A stretch of DNA of 64,000 bases, taken from Gallionella sp. (GTDB lineage: Bacteria > Pseudomonadota > Gammaproteobacteria > Burkholderiales > Gallionellaceae). Shown one piece after another: positions 18,747 through 28,203 of this stretch. A model generated the notes under the pieces. The model saw nothing but the letters and a program-made list of their open reading frames with translations, was not told the DNA's origin and did no database searches. Numbering within the stretch: the stretch's first letter is position 1; each line of letters begins with the position of its first letter. Position numbers and translations under genes: made by a program. The stretch is taken from contig JAQVVH010000002.1 of NCBI GenBank assembly GCA_028699065.1, positions 124,001 to 188,000 on the forward strand, written 5' to 3'.

Positions 18747-19046
18747 CTATTTCGTGTTCTGGATACCGGGCAAGGCGGCGCTCATCGCTCCCTGTATATC
18801 TGCCGTCAGTACGGCCTCGGCAGACAAGCCACGACGGTAGGGACGATCCTGCACCATGGCCTGAAAAATATCGGCCACGCGTAAAGTTCTGGCGCAGGCC
18901 TCGGCCATGACGCCGACCCGCTTGCAATGACCGATATCATCGATTCCGACCAGATCCAGAGCATCTGACAGGGCATAGATCGCCTTGTTGAGGTCAACCG
19001 AGCCCCCTGCCAAAGTGCGGGGGTTTGCGTAATCAATAGCCTGCAT
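18747..19046 (-). pseudogene. HD-GYP phosphodiesterase remnant with internal deletion
   Basis: The 99-residue reading frame matches only the two ends of the usual HD-GYP regulators. Residues 1-55 (from SVDLNKAIYALSDALDLVGIDDIGH to RVGVMAEAC) look like the N-terminus and start of the HD domain; residues 56-85 (RVADIFQAMVQDRPYRRGL) look like the end. The middle, which should hold the HD pair and the HHExxDGxGYP motif, is absent, and the join keeps the reading frame. It cannot be a working c-di-GMP phosphodiesterase. It lies 24 nt after the GGDEF gene, so an intact cyclase/phosphodiesterase pair may once have ended the Tad locus. A functional small protein cannot be ruled out because the frame is open. 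Confidence 0.7.
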
Positions 19047-19070
19047 GACTTATTCCAAAATCCTGATGAT

Positions 19071-21110
19071 TTACTGTGCCACGACGACGCGGTTGCGCCC
19101 TGCCCGCTTGGCCTGATACATCGCCCGATCGGCGACTTTGATGAGTTGCTGGGGATCTTCGCCGTGCTGCGGGAAAATCGCAATCCCGATGGACACTGAG
19201 ATCCCGGGAAGTGCTTGGCCATCAAGGGAGAGCGACATGCTTTCGATGGACTGTCTTAATGCCTCCATCCGCGCCGGAACACTGGACGGATCAACCTCCG
19301 GCAGAATCAGGATAAATTCTTCCCCCCCGTAGCGGCAGGCAACATCCGCACCCTGCCGGAAGGAACGCATCAGCGCACCCAACTCTTTTAAGGCGACATC
19401 CCCCGCCACATGACCAAAACCGTCATTAAGTGCCTTGAAATGATCCAGATCCAGCATCGCAATGGCGAGATGCTGGCCGGAACGCGCCATGCGCCAAAGC
19501 TCCCGTTCCAGAGTGGCCTCCATAAAGCGGCGGTTGTACAAACCCGTCAGCGGATCACGCAAAGAACTTTCCTGTAGCGATTCGCGCAACTGCAAATTGG
19601 CAATCGCCAGACTAATACTATCCACTGCGGTCCGCACAAGCTCCAGCTGATGTTCAATATGTTTTGCATCGGAACACTCGCCGTCACGTTTCAGCAGCAA
19701 CAAACCCTCGGTTTTTCCATGGGCCATCATGGGCACACAAGCCGCACTTCCCTCGTCACCGTCAAGATGAGGGCAAGGCTGATTATCAATATGTCCCTCG
19801 CAAACGGCATGAATTTTCCCGCGTCGCATTGCCCAACAGGCATCAGGGGCAAAAACCCTGTTTTTGGGAGGATCGTCTCCCCATTCAACGACCGACTCCA
19901 GTGCTGTGCCTGAATTGTTCAACAGGTAACATGCCCCGGACATTGCGGGGAAAAGCTGTTTCATCGTCGTCGCTACGATCGGGTAGGCTTCCAGACAGGA
20001 CTGACAACTCTGCAGCATATCGGTCATTTCGGCGAGGGTGCGCACTTCACGGCTACTCCGTTCGAGGTGACCACGATCGCGCGCACTCCGTCGGGAGTGA
20101 ACACTGTTCAAATACAACACGGCAAAAACCAGGAAGCTAATCAGTGCACCAAAGCCCAAAATAGCCGGCGAAACAGGACTCCCCATTGTTTTTTCGAATA
20201 TCGGATTACTGCGAAAGCGCAACAGCCATTTTTGGCCGGCAATTTCGAGCTCCTTATCTACCGTCAATTTGGCCTGATGCTGGGCAGGGGCGGAATCAAA
20301 CAACAAATTAGTCGGAAGCACAGCCTGATCGAACAGCTCCAGGTCAATGTCTCGTTTCGGATCGTTGAAGATATTTGACATCAAATCGCCCGCGCGAAAC
20401 GGGCTATAGACAAAACCCAGCAAGGCGGCACGTCTGGATTCCACCGTGTTGTGTGGCATGTCCTTGCGGTAAATAGGCAGATACATCAGAAAACCCGGCT
20501 GAATTTCACGCCCCATTTCCTGCACCAAGGTCACCTTTCCGGACAATGCCGGACTGCCCGTATCCATCGCACGATCCATCGCTGCCCGTCGGACCGGATC
20601 GGAATACATGTCGTAGCCAAACGCCCGTAAATTGCGCTGACTGAAAGGCTCAAGGTAAATAATGCTGCTGCACATCTCCCGCTCGCCCCCGGGATAAATG
20701 GCGTAGTCCGGGAAACCGGCACGGCGCATTTCCATCTCGTGCCTCAGCCTTTGATCCTCGGGAATCATCTGGGCATAACCCACGCCTTGAATGCCCGGTA
20801 ACCATTTGGACAATTGCAGCGATTCGATATAAATCCGCCACTCATCCCGGCTGACAAATTCGCTCGATTTGAACAGGCCGGATGCCCCATAGAGCACCTG
20901 TTCATAGTCATGCATACGATCTTCGACGTCCTGCAACTGCTGGCTTACGCGATAGGCAAAACGATCCTCGGACCGGCTTTGAATTTCATGGTTGGCATAC
21001 AGCCATAACCAAAGCGTGAGCGATAGCAGCAATGCCAGTGTTACCCAGGCAAAGGCCGGCCGAGCAATCAGGGCGGTTCGTGGATTATCGGTAGCGTCTG
21101 TATATCGCAT
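19071..21110 (-). CDS. CHASE-GAF-GGDEF diguanylate cyclase
   Basis: The 679-residue protein has an N-terminal membrane helix (about 25-42), an extracellular CHASE domain (about 70-260), a second helix (about 318-338), a cytoplasmic GAF domain (about 370-500) and a C-terminal GGDEF domain. The active loop reads RYGGEEF, so diguanylate cyclase activity is likely. The feedback-inhibition I-site RxxD seems lost: the motif is RQGAD, with Gln where Arg should be relative to Asp. The GAF domain contains several Cys (CQSC, CWAM, CEG, CPH), which might bind a cofactor. The start at 21110 is set by AGGAGG 8 nt upstream. It is the last intact gene after the Tad locus and could supply c-di-GMP for pilus or exopolysaccharide control. 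Confidence 0.9.
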   Translation of the reverse strand: MRYTDATDNPRTALIARPAFAWVTLALLLSLTLWLWLYANHEIQSRSEDRFAYRVSQQLQDVEDRMHDYEQVLYGASGLFKSSEFVSRDEWRIYIESLQLSKWLPGIQGVGYAQMIPEDQRLRHEMEMRRAGFPDYAIYPGGEREMCSSIIYLEPFSQRNLRAFGYDMYSDPVRRAAMDRAMDTGSPALSGKVTLVQEMGREIQPGFLMYLPIYRKDMPHNTVESRRAALLGFVYSPFRAGDLMSNIFNDPKRDIDLELFDQAVLPTNLLFDSAPAQHQAKLTVDKELEIAGQKWLLRFRSNPIFEKTMGSPVSPAILGFGALISFLVFAVLYLNSVHSRRSARDRGHLERSSREVRTLAEMTDMLQSCQSCLEAYPIVATTMKQLFPAMSGACYLLNNSGTALESVVEWGDDPPKNRVFAPDACWAMRRGKIHAVCEGHIDNQPCPHLDGDEGSAACVPMMAHGKTEGLLLLKRDGECSDAKHIEHQLELVRTAVDSISLAIANLQLRESLQESSLRDPLTGLYNRRFMEATLERELWRMARSGQHLAIAMLDLDHFKALNDGFGHVAGDVALKELGALMRSFRQGADVACRYGGEEFILILPEVDPSSVPARMEALRQSIESMSLSLDGQALPGISVSIGIAIFPQHGEDPQQLIKVADRAMYQAKRAGRNRVVVAQ

Positions 21111-21169
21111 CAATTTCGCCTCCTGAATCCTGAGGTGGCGTGCCACCCCAAGACCGGAATCTCAAAAAT

Positions 21170-21412
21170 TTACTTTGCCTCCGCCCCGGCAGCCTGAGGT
21201 TCGGCAGCCACGCCTGCCGGCTTCCCTGCTGCCTTCAGATCTTCGATCTTCTTGTTGAGCACCAACACCTCGTACTGACTCATATAGGCCAATTCTTTGG
21301 TTCGTTGCAGGGACACAAAGGCCAGCACCAGCGCCAGCAGGGCCAGCACAAATGAAGCCGCCACCCAGGTTCCCATTCTTTCCGGATCAATTACATGTTT
21401 TACGTTGGACAT
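21170..21412 (-). CDS. Small single-span membrane protein with coiled coil, Tad-locus associated, function unknown
   Basis: The 80-residue protein has a short N-terminal cytoplasmic part, one transmembrane helix (about residues 15-36), a heptad-rich segment (about 37-62, LVLNKKIEDLKA) and an Ala/Gly/Pro-rich tail. A GGAG ribosome site lies 7 nt before the ATG. It lies between the TPR lipoprotein gene and the diguanylate cyclase gene on the same strand, with gaps of 54 and 59 nt. No family recognised; a role in the pilus or in signalling is only positional inference. Confidence 0.6.
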   Translation of the reverse strand: MSNVKHVIDPERMGTWVAASFVLALLALVLAFVSLQRTKELAYMSQYEVLVLNKKIEDLKAAGKPAGVAAEPQAAGAEAK

Positions 21413-21466
21413 TTTCTGTCTCCTTCACTGGTTAACAAAACACACTTAATTTGATGGCCATTGCCA

Positions 21467-22564
21467 TCACCCTTTTTTCGGCGCTGTTCTGGGCGTCTCT
21501 CCGCGTTTGGCGAAAACGATTTGTGGCACAGAAAAATCTTTTCCCAACAACAGCTTGATCTGAATGTCACCACGCAGATTGTCGGTCAGCACCAGCATCG
21601 GCTGCCCCGGCATTGTCTGGCGCAGCGACTGGGCCGCAGCCTCATAACCCTGACGATACTGAATCTGGGACACTCCGACGTTAAAGGGTTTTTGGTTGGT
21701 CAACCGTGTGCCCGGGTAGCCAGATTCCCGCAGAAAGATACCGATGCGACGCGCCAGACCTTCGACGCCGTTGCCATTGGAAATCTCCACTTTCGGCAGT
21801 GACTGGGCCTGGGCGACAAGTACCGGGGCTGGCGATGCCTCCTGATAAGTTATTCGTTGCAGGGCGTAAACCGGCGGCGTTACCTGCACCACGGCGACCT
21901 GCAACGGGGGCGTCTGACGGAGGATCACGCCGCGACTTTCATGTGCGACCTCAACCCGCTCGACCGCCGCAGCTGAAGATTCGGCAGCCAAATTTGCCAC
22001 GACCGTGTCAGGTTTTTCCCCCTGCACAGCTACCGGCGGCACAGCTATTTCGGCGGACAGAGCCAACACTGTTTTGTCGGTTGTCTCCAGCCGGGCGTAA
22101 GCAAGCGCCAGATTGTTTTGGGCACGCGCATTGCCAGCTTCAATAACCAGCGCCTGCCTTAGCGAAGCTACGGCTTGTTCATATTCGCCCTGCAGCAAAT
22201 AGGTATAGCCCAAATTGTTGTGTACATGCGCAGCGCCGGGTGCGGCATTCAATGCGGCGGTAAATTCGGCGATCGCTTCGGGATATTTTTGCTGGCGGGA
22301 ATACAACACGCCAAGGGCGTTGTGCGCCTCGCTGTAGTTGGCATCCATTTCCAAAGCACGTCGATAAGCCGCTATCGCCAGTTCAAAACGATTCTGCCCC
22401 TGGTAATAGCGCCCCAAACGATACTGGGCGCGCGGCGTGCCACTGGCATCCGTAATGCGCATCACCGGCTCAACCGATAGCGCAGCGTGGCTGCCATTTT
22501 GTGTGGAACTGCAGGCGCCCAACATACAGAGCCCCGCAAGCAATACGATGTTATTTCGTTTCAT
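21467..22564 (-). CDS. Tad-locus lipoprotein with TPR repeats and LytR_C domain (TadD-like)
   Basis: The protein (365 residues) has a lipoprotein signal (LCMLGAC), three TPR-like repeats (about 40-150, YRLGRYYQGQNRFELAIAAY and two more), a low-complexity middle and a C-terminal LytR_C domain (about 270-355, KVEISNGNGVEGLARRIG...). TadD-type TPR lipoproteins act as pilotins or periplasmic scaffolds for the Tad secretin. Fusion with LytR_C, a domain otherwise found on cell-envelope attenuator proteins and thought to bind envelope components, suggests contact with peptidoglycan or polysaccharide. The second of two adjacent ATGs (22564) is chosen because GGAGG lies 6 nt before it but only 3 nt before the first. 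It ends the tadZABC gene run. Confidence 0.8.
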   Translation of the reverse strand: MKRNNIVLLAGLCMLGACSSTQNGSHAALSVEPVMRITDASGTPRAQYRLGRYYQGQNRFELAIAAYRRALEMDANYSEAHNALGVLYSRQQKYPEAIAEFTAALNAAPGAAHVHNNLGYTYLLQGEYEQAVASLRQALVIEAGNARAQNNLALAYARLETTDKTVLALSAEIAVPPVAVQGEKPDTVVANLAAESSAAAVERVEVAHESRGVILRQTPPLQVAVVQVTPPVYALQRITYQEASPAPVLVAQAQSLPKVEISNGNGVEGLARRIGIFLRESGYPGTRLTNQKPFNVGVSQIQYRQGYEAAAQSLRQTMPGQPMLVLTDNLRGDIQIKLLLGKDFSVPQIVFAKRGETPRTAPKKG

Positions 22565-22586
22565 CATGCACCTCCATCGGGCAGGA

Positions 22587-23543
22587 TCAGCCCGCCCCCA
22601 GCGTGGGCAACAAGGTCCGGTAAATACTGATAAATGCCGGTCCGAGCAAAACCACCAACAGCGACGGGAAAACAAAGAAAATCAACGGGAACAACAACTT
22701 CAGCGGAATTTTTGCCGCCGCCTCTTCGGCCAGCAACTTGCGCTTGCTGCGCATGGTTTCCGAGTGCACCCGCAGCGACTCGGCCACACTGGTACCGAAT
22801 CGGTCCGACTGCACCAGCAGGGCCACCAGCGTTTCGATTTCTTCAACACCGGTGCGGTGGGCCAGATTGCGCAAAGCACGCTCACGCGTGCCACCAGCAC
22901 GCAACTCGAGATTGACCAGGTGGAATTCATCGCCCAGCAGCGGGCTGCGAAAACGGATTTCCTCACCTACACGCGCCAGCGCTGCATCCAGCCCCAAGCC
23001 GGCTTCCACGCAGACCGTCGTCAGATCCAGCGCATCGGGAATGCTCTCGAAAATTTCGCGCTGCCGGTGCGATATCCTGCGCTCAAGAAACACGTTGGGC
23101 ATGAAATAACCCAGCGCACTGCTGAGTAGCGCCAGGATGAGGATTAGGTTGCCGCCCGGCTCCGCGTCAGAAACCACCAGATACAACACCGCCAGGAATG
23201 GCAGGATCAGGGCCAGCAGCGTCTTCGCGGCAAAAAACAATTCCGGCGCACTGGAAAAATTGTAGCCGGCGTGCATAAAACGCACCCGCAATGGCGAGTT
23301 TTCCCAGCCTTCCTTCGGCAGGGACAGCCGTGAAAACGGTTCCGCCAGCTTGACCACGCGACTGGTCCATTTCGATTCCGACACCTTCCCGCTTTGTGTC
23401 AATGTGTCCGAAACTTCGGACCGCTCCAGCTGCTTCAGCCTCGACTGCAATTGACGCGGTCCGAGTTGCAACAGGATAACCAGCGCCACCACCAGCACGG
23501 CGACGAAAACCAGCACCAGAAAGAGTATTTGTACCCCACTCAT
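22587..23543 (-). CDS. tadC: Tad pilus inner-membrane platform protein TadC
   Basis: This 318-residue member of the type II secretion F superfamily (T2SSF) has one N-terminal helix (about 5-27), two helices around 95-150, a cytoplasmic four-helix T2SSF domain (about 165-280) and a final pair of helices. It forms, with TadB, the inner-membrane platform on which the TadA ATPase drives Flp pilus assembly. It is 19 nt downstream of tadB. LDLTTVCVEAGLGLDAAL is typical of TadC. Confidence 0.9.
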   Translation of the reverse strand: MSGVQILFLVLVFVAVLVVALVILLQLGPRQLQSRLKQLERSEVSDTLTQSGKVSESKWTSRVVKLAEPFSRLSLPKEGWENSPLRVRFMHAGYNFSSAPELFFAAKTLLALILPFLAVLYLVVSDAEPGGNLILILALLSSALGYFMPNVFLERRISHRQREIFESIPDALDLTTVCVEAGLGLDAALARVGEEIRFRSPLLGDEFHLVNLELRAGGTRERALRNLAHRTGVEEIETLVALLVQSDRFGTSVAESLRVHSETMRSKRKLLAEEAAAKIPLKLLFPLIFFVFPSLLVVLLGPAFISIYRTLLPTLGAG

Positions 23544-23562
23544 GATTCGTTCCCCCTTCCCC

Positions 23563-24525
23563 TCATACCCGGATCTTGATGACGCGCCACATCCAGAAAA
23601 TGCCGAGCAGCATCATGACCAATGCGACGCCCACCAATTTCAGTCCGGCCGGATCCGTCCACAACACCTTCAGAAAGCCCGGATTAACCAGGTTAATGAC
23701 AAATGCCAGCGCAAACGGCAGCGCCGTCAGGATTTGCGCTGAAAGCTTGCCCTCGGCCGAAAGCACGCGCACTGTGCCTATCAGTTTGAGACGCTCGCGA
23801 ATCAGCGCGCTTAAATTGCCGAACAACTCGGCCAGATTGCCTCCCGTTTCGCGCTGGATCAGCACCGAGATCACGAAGTAGCTGACATCGGTACTCGGCA
23901 CCCGCGCCGCCATGTTGTTTAGCGCCTCGGGAACGGAAATGCCGTAGTTGATCTCGTCGAACACAATGCGGAATTCGCCCGCGGCAGGCTCAGCCATTTC
24001 ATCGCCCACCATCTTCAGCGCACTCGGAAAGGCATGCCCGGCGAGCATGGCGCGGCTCATCAGCTCCAGCGCTTCCGGCATCTGCTGCTCAATCTTTTCC
24101 AAGCGACGGCCGATCGCCCGACGCACATAAAACCAAGGCATCACCACGAGCAGCAGACCGGATAAAACCGGTAAATTCGCAAAATTTGCCAGCACCATTC
24201 CAATGATTATCGCGAGCAGTGTCCACCCCAGATAAGCGGCAACATTCAGCGTCAGGCCGGATTGTTGCAACATGCGATCCAGCTGGTGAACACGCGGAAT
24301 TCCCATCAGAAAACGATCCATCGCCGGCGCCTCGGCGAGAAGTCGCTGTTTGATCAACTTGGACTCATGGTTACCGCCCGCTCCGGCCGACAGCGCGCGC
24401 AAACGCTTCTCGATGTGCGTCGCTTCCGGACCGCGATAGGAATTCCAGGTGAGATAGAGCCCCTCCAAAAACAGTACCACGGCAATAAAGCCGAGCACTG
24501 CGAAGAGGTAATAAAGATAGTCCAT
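23563..24525 (-). CDS. tadB: Tad pilus inner-membrane platform protein TadB
   Basis: The 320-residue T2SSF-family protein has an N-terminal helix, a pair of helices around 95-130, a cytoplasmic domain with [21 protein letters not shown] and [15 protein letters not shown], and two C-terminal helices. It partners with TadC. The gene lies between tadA (9-nt gap) and tadC (19-nt gap). Confidence 0.9.
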   Translation of the reverse strand: MDYLYYLFAVLGFIAVVLFLEGLYLTWNSYRGPEATHIEKRLRALSAGAGGNHESKLIKQRLLAEAPAMDRFLMGIPRVHQLDRMLQQSGLTLNVAAYLGWTLLAIIIGMVLANFANLPVLSGLLLVVMPWFYVRRAIGRRLEKIEQQMPEALELMSRAMLAGHAFPSALKMVGDEMAEPAAGEFRIVFDEINYGISVPEALNNMAARVPSTDVSYFVISVLIQRETGGNLAELFGNLSALIRERLKLIGTVRVLSAEGKLSAQILTALPFALAFVINLVNPGFLKVLWTDPAGLKLVGVALVMMLLGIFWMWRVIKIRV

Positions 24526-24534
24526 TACCGTCCC

Positions 24535-25893
24535 CTATTCATATAATCGTGAGGGATCAAACAAATTGTCCGCCACCGAAATCCCGTGCACTTTGAGCCG
24601 ATCGACGAACTTCGGCCGTATGCCGGTAGCCCTAAAGTGTCCCTGCACCGTACCATCGGCAGCGACCCCCGTTTGCTCGTACACAAAAATCTCCTGCATG
24701 GTGATGACATCCCCCTCCATGCCGGTGATCTCCTGGATACTGGTGACCTTGCGCTTGCCATCGCTCATGCGGCTGGCGTGGACCACCACATTGATCGCCG
24801 AGCTGATCTGCTGGCGCATCGCCTTGGACGGCAGATTCAGGCCGGCCATGCCCACCATATTTTCCAGCCGTGTCAGCGCATCGCGCGGGGTATTGGCGTG
24901 CAGCGTGGTCATCGAGCCCTCGTGACCCGTGTTCATCGCCTGCAACATATCCAATGCCTCGGCACCGCGAACCTCGCCCAGCAAAATCCGATCCGGCCGC
25001 ATCCGCAGGCTGTTCTTGACCAGCATGCGCTGGGTGACTTCGCCCTTGCCTTCGATGTTGGGCGGGCGAATTTCCAGGCGCACCACGTGCGGCTGCTGCA
25101 ATTGCAACTCGGCCGCGTCTTCGATCGTAATCACCCGCTCGCGCGCCGGAATATAACTGGACAGAATGTTCAACAGCGTCGTTTTGCCGGTACCCGTACC
25201 ACCCGAGATCAGCAGGTTGACCTTGGCACGCACCAGCCCCTGCACAATCTCGGCCATTTCCGGCGTAATGCTTTTGCGGGCGACGAAGTCATCCATACGA
25301 AACGGGATGACGGCAAAGCGGCGAATCGACAAAATGGCACCATCTACCGCCAGCGGCGGAATGATGGCGTTGACTCGGGAACCGTCCGGCAAGCGGGCAT
25401 CCACCATGGGGCTGGATTCGTCAACGCGGCGCCCCACACCGGACACGATCTTGTCGATAATCTTGAGCAGGTGAGCCTCGTTCTCGAAACGCACTTCGGT
25501 CAGCTCCAGCCTGCCCTGGCGTTCAACATAAACCTGGCGGTGTGTATTCACCAAAATATCCGAGATAGTCGGGTCGGCCATCAGAATTTCCAGCGGCCCC
25601 AAACCCAGCATTTCGTGCTGAATATCGCGGATCAGGTTCTTGCGCTCCGTCTCATTGATGGCCAGCGTTTCTTCGGAAAGCAGATGTTCCACCAGTTTAC
25701 TGAGTTCAAGCTGCAGCTGGTCCGGCGCCATGCTCTCCATCATGCCCAGATCCATCCGATCCAGTAGTTTGCGATGGATACGGGATTTCATTTCCTGATA
25801 GGCCTTGTTTTCCGCAAATCCCAACGGGGTATCGCGCAAGGAAACCTGGGCCGTATCGTTCTTTACACCTTCGAGTCTGTCACGCAGCGACAT
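24535..25893 (-). CDS. tadA: Tad pilus assembly ATPase TadA/CpaF
   Basis: This 452-residue secretion ATPase of the GspE/VirB11 superfamily powers Flp pilus extension, and probably retraction, at the cytoplasmic face. Visible motifs: Walker [13 protein letters not shown] (about 235-246), Asp box, Walker B region [12 protein letters not shown] and the His box [11 protein letters not shown]. Two adjacent ATGs exist; the second (25893) is 6 nt from AAAGGAG, so it is chosen. It follows tadZ by 46 nt and precedes tadB. Confidence 0.93.
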   Translation of the reverse strand: MSLRDRLEGVKNDTAQVSLRDTPLGFAENKAYQEMKSRIHRKLLDRMDLGMMESMAPDQLQLELSKLVEHLLSEETLAINETERKNLIRDIQHEMLGLGPLEILMADPTISDILVNTHRQVYVERQGRLELTEVRFENEAHLLKIIDKIVSGVGRRVDESSPMVDARLPDGSRVNAIIPPLAVDGAILSIRRFAVIPFRMDDFVARKSITPEMAEIVQGLVRAKVNLLISGGTGTGKTTLLNILSSYIPARERVITIEDAAELQLQQPHVVRLEIRPPNIEGKGEVTQRMLVKNSLRMRPDRILLGEVRGAEALDMLQAMNTGHEGSMTTLHANTPRDALTRLENMVGMAGLNLPSKAMRQQISSAINVVVHASRMSDGKRKVTSIQEITGMEGDVITMQEIFVYEQTGVAADGTVQGHFRATGIRPKFVDRLKVHGISVADNLFDPSRLYE

Positions 25894-25939
25894 CATTCGC
25901 TCCTTTCAAGTTAATCCGGGTGTCCATTGGACAGAAGCA

Positions 25940-27130
25940 TCATTCATGGTGAAACATCCTGCCTAGCCACCCTTTTTTGTCTTCCACAACCTCTCCCGCG
26001 AGATGTTGCACAAACACGTTCAAGGCCTTGGTTACCGGATCATTTCTGGCAATCTGCACAATCGGGATGCCCTGATTGACTGAGGACGAAACCGATTCAT
26101 AGCTGTTTGGAATGGTCCCGAATATTTTGACGCCCAGTGCGGACTCAACATCATCCAGACTGATATTCCCTCCCTTTTCATAACGATTCACCAGCGGGCG
26201 AATTTTGTTCCGCGAGTAACCGAGTGCCTGCAGGGTATGAATGAGGCGTTTGCTGTCGCGAATGAAAGGCAAGGTCTCCTGCAACACGGGATAAACCTCG
26301 TCGGCGAGATCCAGCGCCTTCAGCGTGGCCGCATTCAGCAATCGGCCAATATCGAGAAATACGTAGTCGTAATGCGCACGCGCCAGGCTCAGCAGCACTT
26401 CCAGATGCTCGGGGCGAATACCCGCCGCGCGGCCCGGATCCTCCGGTGCCGGCAGTAAATGGTAATTGGGCAGCACCTCAATCATGGAAGAATTCAGAAA
26501 CGCGGCATCCAGCCGGCTGATGTTGTCGGCCAGATCCGCCAGCGTATTGGCCGGCGCCAGATCCGAAACGAACAGGGACGCATCGCCGAATTGCATATTC
26601 AGATCCAGCAAGGCTACTTTCGCGCCGCTTTCCTCCGCGAGAATGTAAGCCGCGTTGGTCGCCAGAAAGGTTGCGCCGCTTCCCCCCTTGCAGGCAATAA
26701 AGGCGATCACCCGTCCGCGTTTGTGTGCAATGGATAAAGTTTGACTCATCCGCTGTTCGGTACGGCTAATTGCGCTTAAGAGCGCCTCCTTGTCCAGCGG
26801 GGATGAGAGCACTTCACGCACGCCGGCACGCATGGCAGAAATGATGAAGTCACTGCCGGGTGCGTCGCACAGCATGATCGCCGCCATTTCGGGATAGCGC
26901 ATGCAGACCTGTTCTATCGTTCCCAGCATCGAAGTTTTGCAGTCATGACAATCCATGATCAAAACGTCCGGGCGGTATTGATCCGCCGCACGATTGAATT
27001 CCACCATCGCGGCATCGCACTCGAATTCGGTGGCCACCAATGTGGCCCCGGGCAGGAGGTTGAGAAAGGCTTCCTGCTGGGTCTGGCGCGCAGAGAGTAC
27101 GACGATTTTCATTGTTTTATAGTCCGTCAT
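25940..27130 (-). CDS. tadZ: Tad pilus localisation protein TadZ/CpaE
   Basis: The 396-residue protein has a degenerate receiver-like N-terminus (about 7-125) and a ParA/MinD-like ATPase domain. The P-loop reads KGGSGAT: the first signature Lys is kept, but Ala replaces the Lys of GKT, a change often seen in CpaE/TadZ proteins and consistent with weak or no hydrolysis. TadZ proteins position the Tad machine, commonly at a cell pole. It is directly after the second tadE-like gene (2-nt gap). The ATG at 27130 is used; MKIVVL at 27112 is an alternative. Confidence 0.88.
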   Translation of the reverse strand: MTDYKTMKIVVLSARQTQQEAFLNLLPGATLVATEFECDAAMVEFNRAADQYRPDVLIMDCHDCKTSMLGTIEQVCMRYPEMAAIMLCDAPGSDFIISAMRAGVREVLSSPLDKEALLSAISRTEQRMSQTLSIAHKRGRVIAFIACKGGSGATFLATNAAYILAEESGAKVALLDLNMQFGDASLFVSDLAPANTLADLADNISRLDAAFLNSSMIEVLPNYHLLPAPEDPGRAAGIRPEHLEVLLSLARAHYDYVFLDIGRLLNAATLKALDLADEVYPVLQETLPFIRDSKRLIHTLQALGYSRNKIRPLVNRYEKGGNISLDDVESALGVKIFGTIPNSYESVSSSVNQGIPIVQIARNDPVTKALNVFVQHLAGEVVEDKKGWLGRMFHHE

Positions 27131-27132
27131 TT

Positions 27133-27702
27133 TCAGGGTCTCAGCCCCAGGCTTTCGGCCGGCATGCGGACACTAGAGCCTGGAATATCAATAGCGAAAA
27201 TTGTGAACAGCCCCACCATGGGTACATACTGAATCGGATCACAGTCCTGTTTATCCTGCTGGCAAACGTTGACCTCCACAAAACGAATGCAACTGTTGAT
27301 GCGCGTTATATCCATGCAGGCCGCCAAGTTGTCCGCCGGGCTGGAAGGCATGGGAGATGCGGGCACTTGCGCCTGATTGAGGTATTGGATATTGACGTTC
27401 AAATTCGTCAATTCACTGCCCGCCGGCAACCAGACCGTGCCGCTCGTTCCCGAGCGAAAAATTGCATCGCGCTGAATACGATCGACGGAAGCCACCGAGA
27501 AATCGCTGACAACCGCAGCCCGGGCGGCGTTGCGCGTCACTTCCTGCACCGTATTCCACAAATACATAAACCGGCCGAATTCGATGATGCCCAGCAAGAG
27601 CGTAAAAAATACCACCGCGATCAGCGCAAACTCGACCGCCATCACGCCGGACTGGCGTCTGGTGTTCATCTCGAATGTCTTTCCGGTGCGTCTCACGTGC
27701 AT
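27133..27702 (-). CDS. TadE-like minor pseudopilin
   Basis: The protein (189 residues from the chosen start) has the TadE signature RRQSGVMAVEFALIAVVFFT, with a likely prepilin-peptidase cleavage after Gly and Glu at the +5 position, one hydrophobic helix and a periplasmic domain with several Cys (CMDI, CIRF, CQQD, CDP) that may form disulfides. TadE/TadF are processed minor pilins needed for Flp pilus assembly. Start uncertain: ATG at 27702 or 27669; a longer frame upstream overlaps the preceding gene and is rejected. Confidence 0.8.
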   Translation of the reverse strand: MHVRRTGKTFEMNTRRQSGVMAVEFALIAVVFFTLLLGIIEFGRFMYLWNTVQEVTRNAARAAVVSDFSVASVDRIQRDAIFRSGTSGTVWLPAGSELTNLNVNIQYLNQAQVPASPMPSSPADNLAACMDITRINSCIRFVEVNVCQQDKQDCDPIQYVPMVGLFTIFAIDIPGSSVRMPAESLGLRP

Positions 27703-27706
27703 ATCC

Positions 27707-28198
27707 TCAAGGCATGTAGCGCATTGTCGTTTGCGGGGCGACCGGCACGGTGTAGGACACAGTGCCTCCCAGAGTCGACAACAGGGGCATCCAGCCGCCA
27801 ATGGTCACGGTGAAATTTGCAATTCCAACCCGGACATTGGCCGGCGCAGTGCCGTCCATACAACCCACCACCTGAAAACTCTCGTTCAGGCAATCCACCT
27901 GAACATTGGCGGCCTGCAGCGCGGGCGAGACGTTTGCTGCATTGGCTTCCGCCACTACCAGATTCCGTGCGCCCGGCACCCCCTGGCTATTAATCACGAG
28001 TGCTTCCGTGACCGACATCACGCGCGCACCGTCCCGGGTGGCTTTGGTCATGGCGTTATAAAACCAGAACACCCGACCGAACTCGAAAATACCGCCAATA
28101 ATCAGCAGCAAAATCAGCAAGACCAAAGCGAATTCGACTGCGGCAACGCCCCGCTGCCGCTTCAAGACTTCTCTTTTGAATGTCTGCAATCCTGGCAT
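27707..28198 (-). CDS. TadE-like minor pseudopilin
   Basis: This 163-residue protein has the TadE motif RQRGVAAVEFALVLLILLLI near residue 15, a single N-terminal membrane helix following a predicted prepilin cleavage site and a periplasmic C-terminal domain with two Cys. It is paired with the next tadE-like gene, as tadE/tadF in other loci. A GTG at 28207 overlapping the tadG stop is an alternative start; the ATG at 28198 is preferred because it still keeps the whole motif. Confidence 0.82.
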   Translation of the reverse strand: MPGLQTFKREVLKRQRGVAAVEFALVLLILLLIIGGIFEFGRVFWFYNAMTKATRDGARVMSVTEALVINSQGVPGARNLVVAEANAANVSPALQAANVQVDCLNESFQVVGCMDGTAPANVRVGIANFTVTIGGWMPLLSTLGGTVSYTVPVAPQTTMRYMP

Positions 28199-28203
28199 GA
28201 TGA

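Noticed and set aside
24586..25767. 393-codon open frame on the plus strand
   Set aside because: It is antisense to tadA, which has all ATPase motifs; the frame is His/Arg-rich and without motif.
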